Assembly (NCBI GenBank): GCA_030040115.1
Contig: JASHUH010000118.1
Span: 1-11,674 of the forward strand
Reading direction: 5' to 3'
DNA from: Acidobacteriaceae bacterium
GTDB taxonomy: Bacteria; Acidobacteriota; Terriglobia; Terriglobales; Acidobacteriaceae
DNA: 11,674 bases
Below the pieces are notes generated by a model, which was not told where the DNA came from, searched no databases, and was given only the letters and a program-made list of their open reading frames with translations. The first letter of the stretch is position 1, and every line of letters begins with the position of its first letter. The translations under genes and the position numbers were made by a program. Positions 1 to 6,548 of this stretch are shown in pieces.

Positions 1-884
1 CAGTTCCGCCAAGTCCACACGGCAAACGGGGCCAGCGCCAGTAGCACGCACACTACCGCTATCCGGCGCACATGACCCCGGCGGAGACCTTGCTGATCGT
101 GGCTGTTCCCGGGCAAGACTGGAGCCCGGCGCTCCATTTCCGGGTTCAAGCGACTCTCCCCGGCTATTCCGCCATTGGTCTCGGAAGTGTCGGGCAATCG
201 GTCCCCAGCGTTCGAACGCGGCAACCCCATGATCAGGGCCGGAGCAAAGGCCACCGCGGCCAGGGCGCCGTCAGGCCGCAAAAAAGCCGCGCCGGTAACG
301 GCAAAGGTGAACCACAAGGCATTTGCCCAACCCGGATGATCATGAAAACGCGCCATGGCCCACATGGCCAGCGCCACCGTGAAGACCGATGCGGTCTCGG
401 TGAGCACGGCGGGCGTAAAGGAAGCCGTGAACGGGCAAAGCGCCGCCAGCCAAAGCGTCGCCAGCATCGCTCCCCGCTTGCAGGCAGGGGGCGCAATGCG
501 CCGCGCGAATTCCGCCGCCAGCAGGCAGGCGGCCAGGTCGAGCACGATCTGGATGCAGTCCACAGCAAAGTAGTTTTCGATTCCGAAAAGCCGGAAGCAG
601 GCGGCCAAAAACAGCGGGTAGCCAGGCAGGCGGATCAGCGTGGGCGCCAGCGCTCCGCCGCCGCCCACGAGGGCGTAGCGGCCGTGCAGCAAGAGGTTTT
701 TCGCCACCCCTCCATAGATGGCCGTGTCGCCGTTGGACTCGATGAGCGCATTCAGCATCCAAATGCGCAGCGCCGCTCCGCCGGCGAGCGGCAGCCAGAT
801 CGGTAACGTTACGCGGGCTGTCCGGCCCGCCCTGACAAGCAGGCGGCGTAGGGACTCAAATTGACTCTCCGCGACGGCTTCCAT
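1..884 (-). CDS. GT39-type (ArnT/PMT-like) integral membrane glycosyltransferase, N-terminal part
   Basis: This frame is open on the minus strand from an ATG at 884 to the window edge, giving 294 residues, so the 3' end is missing. It looks like a polyprenyl-phosphate-sugar-dependent GT-C enzyme, a family usually around 450-600 residues. Residues 51-70 (NGDTAIYGGVAKNLLLHGRY) match the first extracytoplasmic loop, where an acidic residue (D53 here) is usually essential. The APTLIRLPGYPLFLAA stretch at 80-95 is typical of GT39 proteins. Hydrophobic segments lie near 27-45, 88-125, 140-175 and 190-220. A final one at 274-291 follows a polar loop (about 222-273). Alternative frames in this stretch give Arg/Pro-rich shadows. 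AGGAA lies just upstream of the ATG. It is divergent from the large polysaccharide synthase gene, which suggests a related envelope-glycan role. The acceptor and sugar are unknown. Confidence 0.8.
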   Translation of the reverse strand, partial: MEAVAESQFESLRRLLVRAGRTARVTLPIWLPLAGGAALRIWMLNALIESNGDTAIYGGVAKNLLLHGRYALVGGGGALAPTLIRLPGYPLFLAACFRLFGIENYFAVDCIQIVLDLAACLLAAEFARRIAPPACKRGAMLATLWLAALCPFTASFTPAVLTETASVFTVALAMWAMARFHDHPGWANALWFTFAVTGAAFLRPDGALAAVAFAPALIMGLPRSNAGDRLPDTSETNGGIAGESRLNPEMERRAPVLPGNSHDQQGLRRGHVRRIAVVCVLLALAPFAVWTWRN

Positions 885-1058
885 ACGATTCCTATATAGC
901 GTAGACCGTTTCCGTGTACCCTACGGCATTGTCGCTAACTTCATTGCCGTATTTTGACCCTTTTGGGGCCACTGCTCCTGGTGATCGCGTCGAGAGCACC
1001 CGGTTCCGGATCGCATCAGCCGGAAAGCGTCCTAGCCGAAGCGGAGACGACATCCTTC
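885..1058. promoter_or_regulatory. Divergent intergenic region, presumed back-to-back promoters
   Basis: These 174 bases separate two genes transcribed away from each other, so promoters for both should lie here. For the leftward gene, an AT-rich block read on the minus strand as GCTATATAG lies just before the AGGAA ribosome site. It could be a -10-like element, but it is very close to the start codon. For the rightward gene, TTGTCG at 929-934 could be a -35, but no good -10 follows at 16-18 bases. The frame of the rightward gene stays open back to a TTG at 954, so part of the region could instead be coding. No clear operator palindrome was seen. Confidence 0.35.
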
Positions 1059-4000
1059 ATGCACGCACGTCAAGTTTTTTTCGATCCTCAACGCAAGCGC
1101 TGGAAACGGCTTCGCCGCATCCTCGACGCCTTCGCAGTGCTCTCTACGCTGATCGTCGGATCCTTCATTTTCAATGTGTTGCGCAACGAACGCCTGCCCG
1201 AGTTGCTGCTCCCCGTGCCGCGACACAACTTCCGCGCCCTGCCCGATCACTCGGCCCCGCTGCGCTTCCTTAAGTCGCAACGGGCGGCGCATCGCAAAAC
1301 CACCCTCCGCCCTTCCGATGTCCCCTTGAATGCCGGCGAAGGTCTGCGCGCCGCCTATTACGTGCAGGACGATGCAGCCAGCTACTCCTCGCTTAAAGAG
1401 CACATTCATCAGATCGATATGCTCTTTCCCCAGTGGCTGCACGTGGACTCGCCCAATGGAACCCTGATGGCGATGAGCAGCGACAATCTGCGCGAGTACC
1501 CGGTGGTCGAGGGCTCCATCGTTCACGACCCCGATAGCCTCAATAAAGTCAAGCGCGTGGTCCTGTCGCCGCCGGTGGATACGGAAATCTTTCCCCACCT
1601 CAACAACTTCAATCCGCACACACAAACCTGGGACACCGGCGTGGGCGACGTGCTTCAGGACCCCGATAAAAGCGCTGCCCTTCGCGCCCAGATTATGCGC
1701 TTTCTCACCGCCTTCCCGCTCTATCGCGGGCTTTCCCTCGATATCGAGAGCCTCGACGACGACGCCGACCCGGCCTACCTCGCTTTCATCAAAGCGCTTT
1801 ACACACAAATGCATCCGCGCAACCTGCGCCTCTATGTCAATGTCGCCGCCTCCACGAGTAACAGCGACCTGGAGACCATCGCCGCCAACTCCGACGGCGT
1901 TGTGGTGATGAACTACGACCAGCACGAGACCAACAGCGACCCCGGCCCGGTGGCCGGACAGGACTGGTTCGTGGCCAATCTGCAGCGCGTGCTCAAAATC
2001 GTGCCCAAGGCAAAGATCATCTGCGCGATGGGCAACTACGGCTACGACTGGACGATGTCGATTCCCAATCCCAGGGACCGCCGTCACCGCAAGCCGCAAG
2101 TCCTCGACACCGAGGATCTTTCCGTTTCCGATGCTTGGCAGGAAGCTTCCGACGCCGACGCCGATCTCGACCTCGCCGACAACGTCCTGAATCCGCATTT
2201 CGAGTACATCGACGAAGACAATCACCAGCGCCACGTGGTGTGGTTTCTCGACGGCGTCACACTGCTCAACGAAATGCGCGCGGCCCGCGAACTCGGCCTG
2301 GAAACCTTCGCTCTGTGGCGGCTGGGCGAGGAGGACAGATCGCTCTGGAATGTCTGGGACCGGCCCATGGACCCCAATGCGGTGAAGGAGTTGGGCAAGG
2401 TCCCGCCTGGCCATGACGTCGACACCGAGGGAGACGGAGACATTTTGCGCGTCACCGGGTTGCCCCAGTCCGGCAAGCGCACGGTCACCGTCGACACCGA
2501 CGAGCCCGATCCTCGCAAGCGGCTCATCGTCGACGAGCATATGGACGTGTACCCGCGCACGTACACCATCCAGCAGTACGGCTACCACCCCAACGAGGTT
2601 GCGCTCACCTTCGATGACAGTCCCGATCCGCAATGGACGCCGAAGATCCTCGACGTCCTCAAGCGGAAGCACGTCAAGGCAACCTTCATGGCCATCGGCG
2701 AAGAGGCCGCCGAGCACGTGGGCCTCATGCAGCGCATCGTGCGCGAAGGCAACGAGATCGGCAATCATACCTGGACGCATCCTGACATTAGCGTAATCTC
2801 CACACGTCAGGTCGACCTTGAAGTCAACCTCACCGAGCGCCTCTTCGAAGCCAAGCTCGGCGTGCAGCCGCTCTACTTCCGCCCGCCCTACGACATCGAC
2901 GAAGAACCCGACACCGATGACGAGGCCTTGCCCGCGTGGCGCATCCAACAGAAGGGCCTCATCATCATTGGCAGCAAGATCGACACCGACGACTGGGACG
3001 AACACCCTCGCAAGACCCCCCACGAGATTATCCAGTCAGTCTTCACCCAACTCGAAACCATGAAGACCAAGCCGCAGTTTCGCGGCTCCATCATCCTCAT
3101 GCACGATGGAGGCGGCGACCGTTCCGTCACCGTGGCGACCCTGCCGCTGCTTATCGATGCGCTCCGCGCGCACGGCTACGCCATCGTTCCCGTCTCCGCC
3201 CTGATGGGTAAGACCACCGCCGAGGTGATGCCGCCGCTGCGCTTCTGGGCTCGCATACGCGCCATCCCCGACTCCATCGCCTTTTCCGCGCTCGACGTCA
3301 TCGGCTACTGCATCGTGACGGTCTTCTTCTTAGGCGACATTCTGATGAGCGCGCGGCTCATCATCGTGGGTCTGTTTGCGATCATCGATCGCTTGCGCCG
3401 GCCGCGCCGCCACGCGACGGCAGAGTACAAGCCGCGCGTTGCCGTGCTGATTCCCGCGTACAACGAAGAAGCGGTTATCGTGCGGACCATCCGCTCGGTG
3501 CTCAACTCCGATTACGAGGATCTGCACGTGATCGTCATTGACGACGGATCAACCGACCGCACCGCCGAAGTGGCCACCGCAGCGTATGCGCACGAAATTG
3601 CCGTCGGCCGCGTGCAGGTGCTCTCCAAGCACAACGAGGGCAAAGCGGCCGCGCTCAACTACGCCCTCGACCGGATTCGCGAAGAAATTTACGTGGGCAT
3701 CGATGCGGACACGGTGATCGCCGCCGACGCCATCTCCAAGCTCATCCCCCATTTCCGGGACCCCAACATCGGAGCGATGGCCGGCAACGCCAAGGTGGGC
3801 AATCGCGTCAACCTGTGGACCCGCTGGCAGGCGCTCGAATACATCACCAGCCAGAATTTCGAGCGCCGCGCGATGGACCTGTTCCACGTCGTCACTGTAG
3901 TTCCCGGAGCCATTGGAGCGTGGCGCACCGCGCCCGTCAAAGCCGCTGGCGGCTACCCGCTCAACACCGTCGCCGAAGACGCCGACCTCACCATGGATCT

Positions 4001-4589
4001 TCTCGAGCAGGGCCTTAAAGTCGATTACGAAGACCGCGCCTTGGCTTTCACCGAGGCTCCGGTGGAGGTCCGCGGCCTCATGCGCCAGCGTTTCCGCTGG
4101 TCTTTCGGCACCCTCCAGTCGGTGTGGAAGCATCGCGCAGCTTTCGTCCGCAATCGCGCCATGGGCCTCTTCGCTCTGCCCAACATCCTCATTTTCCAGA
4201 TACTCCTGCCTCTGGTTTCGCCGTTCATCGACATCATGTTCCTGGCCGGCATCGTCAACTACTCTCTGGATCGTTACTACCATCCCGAAGCAGCTTCGCC
4301 GGCCGGCTTCGAGAAACTCATTTCCTACTTCGTCGCTTTTCTGCTCATCGATTTCGTGACCTCCTCGGTAGCCTTCAGCCTCGAGCGCCACCATCCCGCC
4401 AACAAAGGCGACGGCTGGCTCCTCTTCCACGTCTGGCTGCAGCGCTTTGCCTATCGCCAGGTCTTCTCGCTGGTGCTCTTCAAGACCGTTAAGCGCGCTA
4501 TCGACGGCAGACCGTTCAACTGGGACAAGCTGCAGCGCACCGTCAAAATGAGCAAATGCACCGAGGCGCTGGTGGAAAGCGTCCACTGA
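1059..4589 (+). CDS. Trimodular GH18-like / polysaccharide deacetylase (CE4) / GT2 polysaccharide synthase
   Basis: The protein has 1176 residues from ATG 1059. Residues 23-41 form one membrane helix. About 95-435 is a GH18-like barrel: LDIES at 227-231 holds the DxE acid (E230), MNYD is at 284-287, and a terminal LWRLGEED is at about 419-426. About 513-717 is a NodB/CE4 deacetylase with TFDDS (D519, D520), HTWTH (H570, H574), RPPY (608-611), W646 and LMH (H682). Helices lie near 745-775. About 792-1025 is a processive GT2 domain with DDGST (828-832), DAD (882-884), EDAD (973-976) and QRFRW (1010-1014), followed by C-terminal helices. Likely topology puts GH18 and CE4 in the periplasm and GT2 in the cytosol, so one chain could polymerise, export, deacetylate and trim a beta-linked aminosugar polymer. 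This parallels PgaB plus PgaC, or NodC plus NodB. The polymer's identity is inference. The ATG was preferred to TTG 954 because the basic stretch RKRWKRLRR and the helix follow it directly; GGAG at 1043-1046 is a weak, distant ribosome site. Confidence 0.88.
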   Translation: MHARQVFFDPQRKRWKRLRRILDAFAVLSTLIVGSFIFNVLRNERLPELLLPVPRHNFRALPDHSAPLRFLKSQRAAHRKTTLRPSDVPLNAGEGLRAAYYVQDDAASYSSLKEHIHQIDMLFPQWLHVDSPNGTLMAMSSDNLREYPVVEGSIVHDPDSLNKVKRVVLSPPVDTEIFPHLNNFNPHTQTWDTGVGDVLQDPDKSAALRAQIMRFLTAFPLYRGLSLDIESLDDDADPAYLAFIKALYTQMHPRNLRLYVNVAASTSNSDLETIAANSDGVVVMNYDQHETNSDPGPVAGQDWFVANLQRVLKIVPKAKIICAMGNYGYDWTMSIPNPRDRRHRKPQVLDTEDLSVSDAWQEASDADADLDLADNVLNPHFEYIDEDNHQRHVVWFLDGVTLLNEMRAARELGLETFALWRLGEEDRSLWNVWDRPMDPNAVKELGKVPPGHDVDTEGDGDILRVTGLPQSGKRTVTVDTDEPDPRKRLIVDEHMDVYPRTYTIQQYGYHPNEVALTFDDSPDPQWTPKILDVLKRKHVKATFMAIGEEAAEHVGLMQRIVREGNEIGNHTWTHPDISVISTRQVDLEVNLTERLFEAKLGVQPLYFRPPYDIDEEPDTDDEALPAWRIQQKGLIIIGSKIDTDDWDEHPRKTPHEIIQSVFTQLETMKTKPQFRGSIILMHDGGGDRSVTVATLPLLIDALRAHGYAIVPVSALMGKTTAEVMPPLRFWARIRAIPDSIAFSALDVIGYCIVTVFFLGDILMSARLIIVGLFAIIDRLRRPRRHATAEYKPRVAVLIPAYNEEAVIVRTIRSVLNSDYEDLHVIVIDDGSTDRTAEVATAAYAHEIAVGRVQVLSKHNEGKAAALNYALDRIREEIYVGIDADTVIAADAISKLIPHFRDPNIGAMAGNAKVGNRVNLWTRWQALEYITSQNFERRAMDLFHVVTVVPGAIGAWRTAPVKAAGGYPLNTVAEDADLTMDLLEQGLKVDYEDRALAFTEAPVEVRGLMRQRFRWSFGTLQSVWKHRAAFVRNRAMGLFALPNILIFQILLPLVSPFIDIMFLAGIVNYSLDRYYHPEAASPAGFEKLISYFVAFLLIDFVTSSVAFSLERHHPANKGDGWLLFHVWLQRFAYRQVFSLVLFKTVKRAIDGRPFNWDKLQRTVKMSKCTEALVESVH

Positions 4590-4624
4590 GCCCGCCCGCA
4601 TTCCGCTCCCCGACCCAATCCTCG

Positions 4625-4644
4625 TACCATGAGTGAGAATGGTA
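4625..4644 (+). repeat. Short inverted repeat upstream of the ubiD-like gene
   Basis: TACCAT (4625-4630) and ATGGTA (4639-4644) are perfect complements around an 8-base loop. The right arm contains the in-frame ATG at 4639, which could serve as an alternative start for the decarboxylase gene. If the RNA folds here, that ATG would be occluded, in keeping with initiation at the downstream TTG. There is no T-run, so this is not an obvious terminator for the upstream gene. Confidence 0.4.
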
Positions 4645-4652
4645 ACCACCGC

Positions 4653-4658
4653 GGGGAG
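4653..4658 (+). promoter_or_regulatory. Ribosome binding site that decides the ubiD-like start
   Basis: GGGGAG ends 7 bases before an in-frame TTG at 4666. The two earlier in-frame candidates, GTG 4633 and ATG 4639, lack a comparable purine-rich site. The protein from the TTG begins M-A-Y-D-D-L-R-D-W, the usual beginning of UbiD-family proteins as I recall them. Confidence 0.6.
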
Positions 4659-4665
4659 CATTCTG

Positions 4666-6330
4666 TTGGCCTACGACGATTTGCGCGACTGGATCGAAGC
4701 CCTGGAAAAGCACAGCGAGCTGCGCCGCATCCGCGAGGAGGTTTCGCCCGAGCTCGAAATCACGGAAATCACCGACCGTGTCTCCAAACTCGGTTCCCCG
4801 GCCGGCGCGAAATCTGAGGGAGTCGCGACCGGTAAATACCCTCCCGGCGGCCCGGCGTTGCTGTTTGAAAACGTGAAAGGCTATCCCGGCCACAAGGTCA
4901 TCATCAATCAGTTCGGCAGCGAGCGCCGCATGGCCCTCGCCCTGGGCGTCGACCGCGTTGAGGAAGTTGCCGAGCGCATGCAGGGGCTGCTGAATCTCAA
5001 GCCGCCCGCCGGCCTCGTCGACAAGCTCAAGATGCTGCCCCAACTAGGCGCCCTTGCCAGCGCGTTTCCGAAGACCGTGAGCGCCAAAGAGGCTCTTTGC
5101 AAAGAAGTCATCCTGCGCCAGAACTTCGACCTCAACGCCTTCCCCATTCTCAAGTGCTGGCCGCACGACGCAGGCCGCTTCATCACCCTGCCTTGCGTTC
5201 ATACCCGCGATCCTAGATCGGGAGGGGGCGCCGGCAAGCGCAATATGGGCATGTACCGGATGCAGGTCTACGACGGCCAAACCACGGGCATGCACTGGCA
5301 GCGGCAAAAAGTCGCCGCCGAGCACTACCGCGAAGCGCTGCGCAGCGCCGCCGCGGCCAGCGCCGAATCCGATTCAGCCAACAATCCGGCCGCTGCAAGA
5401 ATCGCTGTCATGGCCGAGTCGGCCGGCGGCGCGGTCACACTCCCTGAACGCTCCGCCGGCGGTTTGCCTCAGGTGACTCTGGGGCAGCTCAGCGGCTCTC
5501 GTTTGGAGGTCGCCGTCTCCATCGGCACGGATCCCGCCACTACTTTTGCGGCCATTGTTCCCGCGCCCCCTGAGCTGGAGGAGTTCCTCATCGCCGGCTT
5601 CCTGCGTGGCAAACCGGTGGAGATCGTGAAGTGCGAAACCGTCGATCTCGAAGTTCCCGCTCATGCTGAAATCGTTCTCGAGGGCTACGTCGAGTTGGGC
5701 GAACTGCGCCCGGAGGGTCCTTTCGGCGATCACACCGGCTTCTATACTCTTTCCGACGATTACCCCGTGTTTCGCCTCACCTGCATCACCCACCGGCGCG
5801 ATCCCATCTACGCCGCCACTATTGTGGGTAAACCGCCCATGGAAGACGCGTGGATGGGCAAAGCTGTCGAGCGCATCTTCCTGCCGGCCATGAAAATGGG
5901 GATTCCCGAGCTGGTGGATGTGCACCTTCCCGTGGAGGCCGTCTTTCACAACCTCATGATCGTCTCGATTCGGAAGAGCTACCCCGGCCAGGCGCGCAAG
6001 GTGATGAATGCCATCTGGTCGCTTGGCCAGGCCATGTTCACCAAGTGCATTGTGGTCGTGGACGAAGATTGTGACGTCCAGAACATCCCCGAAGTCGTTC
6101 TCCGCGTGTCCAATAACATCGACCCGGAGCGTGACATCCAATTCACCCTCGGACCCATTGACTCCCTCGACCACGCCTCCCGCCTGCCCAACTTCGGCTC
6201 GAAAATGGGCATCGACGCCACCCGCAAATGGGCAGCCGAAGGCTTTGCCCGCCCATGGCCGGCGATGATTGAGATGGACCGCGAAACCAAGGCCAGGGTC
6301 GACGCGATGTGGGCGCGCCTGGGCCTATGA
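4666..6330 (+). CDS. ubiD: UbiD-family prenylated-FMN-dependent decarboxylase
   Basis: The protein has 554 residues from TTG 4666. UbiD enzymes use prenylated FMN, supplied by UbiX, to decarboxylate aromatic or unsaturated acids, including steps in quinone synthesis. GRFITLPCVHTRDP (about 170-183) and NMGMYRMQV (about 193-201) match the cofactor-binding region; R198 corresponds to the catalytic Arg. EGPFGDHTG (about 350-358) supplies the acidic pair E350 and D355. Family blocks IYAATIVGKPPMEDAWMGKA, MFTKCIVVVDEDCDVQN and FGSKMGIDATRKW follow. Residues about 223-277, between the AEHYR block and RLEVAVSIGTDP, are an Ala/Ser/Gly-rich segment that most family members (around 490 residues) lack or have much shorter. 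It lies 76 bases after the polysaccharide synthase gene on the same strand, so co-transcription is possible but no functional link is evident. No ubiX is in the window. The quinone role (probably menaquinone) is inferred; UbiD paralogs can act on other aromatic acids. The start could also be GTG 4633 or ATG 4639. Confidence 0.88.
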   Translation: MAYDDLRDWIEALEKHSELRRIREEVSPELEITEITDRVSKLGSPAGAKSEGVATGKYPPGGPALLFENVKGYPGHKVIINQFGSERRMALALGVDRVEEVAERMQGLLNLKPPAGLVDKLKMLPQLGALASAFPKTVSAKEALCKEVILRQNFDLNAFPILKCWPHDAGRFITLPCVHTRDPRSGGGAGKRNMGMYRMQVYDGQTTGMHWQRQKVAAEHYREALRSAAAASAESDSANNPAAARIAVMAESAGGAVTLPERSAGGLPQVTLGQLSGSRLEVAVSIGTDPATTFAAIVPAPPELEEFLIAGFLRGKPVEIVKCETVDLEVPAHAEIVLEGYVELGELRPEGPFGDHTGFYTLSDDYPVFRLTCITHRRDPIYAATIVGKPPMEDAWMGKAVERIFLPAMKMGIPELVDVHLPVEAVFHNLMIVSIRKSYPGQARKVMNAIWSLGQAMFTKCIVVVDEDCDVQNIPEVVLRVSNNIDPERDIQFTLGPIDSLDHASRLPNFGSKMGIDATRKWAAEGFARPWPAMIEMDRETKARVDAMWARLGL

Positions 6331-6353
6331 ACTTGGCGCCACTTGAGCGTTTG

Positions 6354-6383
6354 TTGCGCCACCCTTTGTCGTAGACCGATAAT
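6354..6383 (+). promoter_or_regulatory. Possible sigma70-type promoter for the secreted Gly/Tyr-rich gene
   Basis: TTGCGC (6354-6359) and GATAAT (6378-6383) are separated by 18 bases. The -10 is good (5 of 6 matches to TATAAT) and the -35 is moderate. Transcription from here would give a leader of roughly 155 bases containing the two stem-loops described below. This is motif reading only; other starts in the 218-base gap after the decarboxylase gene are possible. Confidence 0.3.
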
Positions 6384-6485
6384 GCCTTCGGAACCATTTA
6401 GCGCCGCAACAAATCCGTCAAAATGCGGTTTAAGTAAATGTAAGCCGGCCGACGGGAACAGACGAGAGGCCGGAAGGTGCTGGGG

Positions 6486-6530
6486 CCGGACGAGAATCCG
6501 GGTTCCCTCTTGGTGAATCCAAGAAAGGGA
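6486..6530 (+). promoter_or_regulatory. Tandem stem-loops in the leader of the secreted Gly/Tyr-rich gene
   Basis: Hairpin 1 pairs CCGGA (6486-6490) with TCCGG (6497-6501) around a 6-base loop. Hairpin 2 pairs TCCCT+CTTGG (6504-6513) with CCAAG (6519-6523) and AGGGA (6526-6530), with an AA bulge and a TGAAT loop. It ends 6 bases before the Shine-Dalgarno. Neither is followed by a T-run, so they look like leader structure rather than terminators. They could stabilise the mRNA or modulate translation. I recognise no known riboswitch or thermometer class. Confidence 0.45.
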
Positions 6531-6536
6531 CAGCAC

Positions 6537-6544
6537 GAGGAGGT
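6537..6544 (+). promoter_or_regulatory. Perfect Shine-Dalgarno for the secreted Gly/Tyr-rich gene
   Basis: GAGGAGGT contains the full AGGAGG and lies 4 bases before ATG 6549. It is the strongest ribosome site in the window, fixes this start and implies high translation. The frame stays open upstream to 6477, but those codons are leader, not protein. Confidence 0.85.
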
Positions 6545-6548
6545 TAAC

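Noticed and set aside
72-806. 244-codon plus-strand frame at the left edge
   Set aside because: Arg/Gln/Gly-rich low-quality translation; the minus-strand frame over the same bases gives a coherent GT39 membrane protein.
954-1058. 35-residue N-terminal extension of the polysaccharide synthase from TTG 954
   Set aside because: No ribosome site before the TTG, and the sequence does not look like a family N-terminus; ATG 1059 directly precedes the basic stretch and membrane helix. The extension cannot be fully excluded.
1032-3023. Long open frame (663 codons) on the minus strand opposite the polysaccharide synthase
   Set aside because: Its translation is Val/Gly/His/Asp-rich with no recognisable domain. 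It mirrors the codon bias of the real gene, whose three domains carry full motif sets.
3549-4661. 370-codon minus-strand frame opposite the GT2 part
   Set aside because: The same antisense effect of GC-rich codon use; no family motif, and it covers the well-supported GT2 and membrane segments.
6334-6361. Inverted repeat TGGCGC...GCGCCA just after the decarboxylase stop as a terminator
   Set aside because: Only 6 paired bases with a 16-base loop and no T-run; too weak to call.
6477-6548. In-frame upstream extension of the Gly/Tyr-rich gene
   Set aside because: It lies in the structured leader, before the perfect Shine-Dalgarno and a textbook signal peptide starting at 6549.
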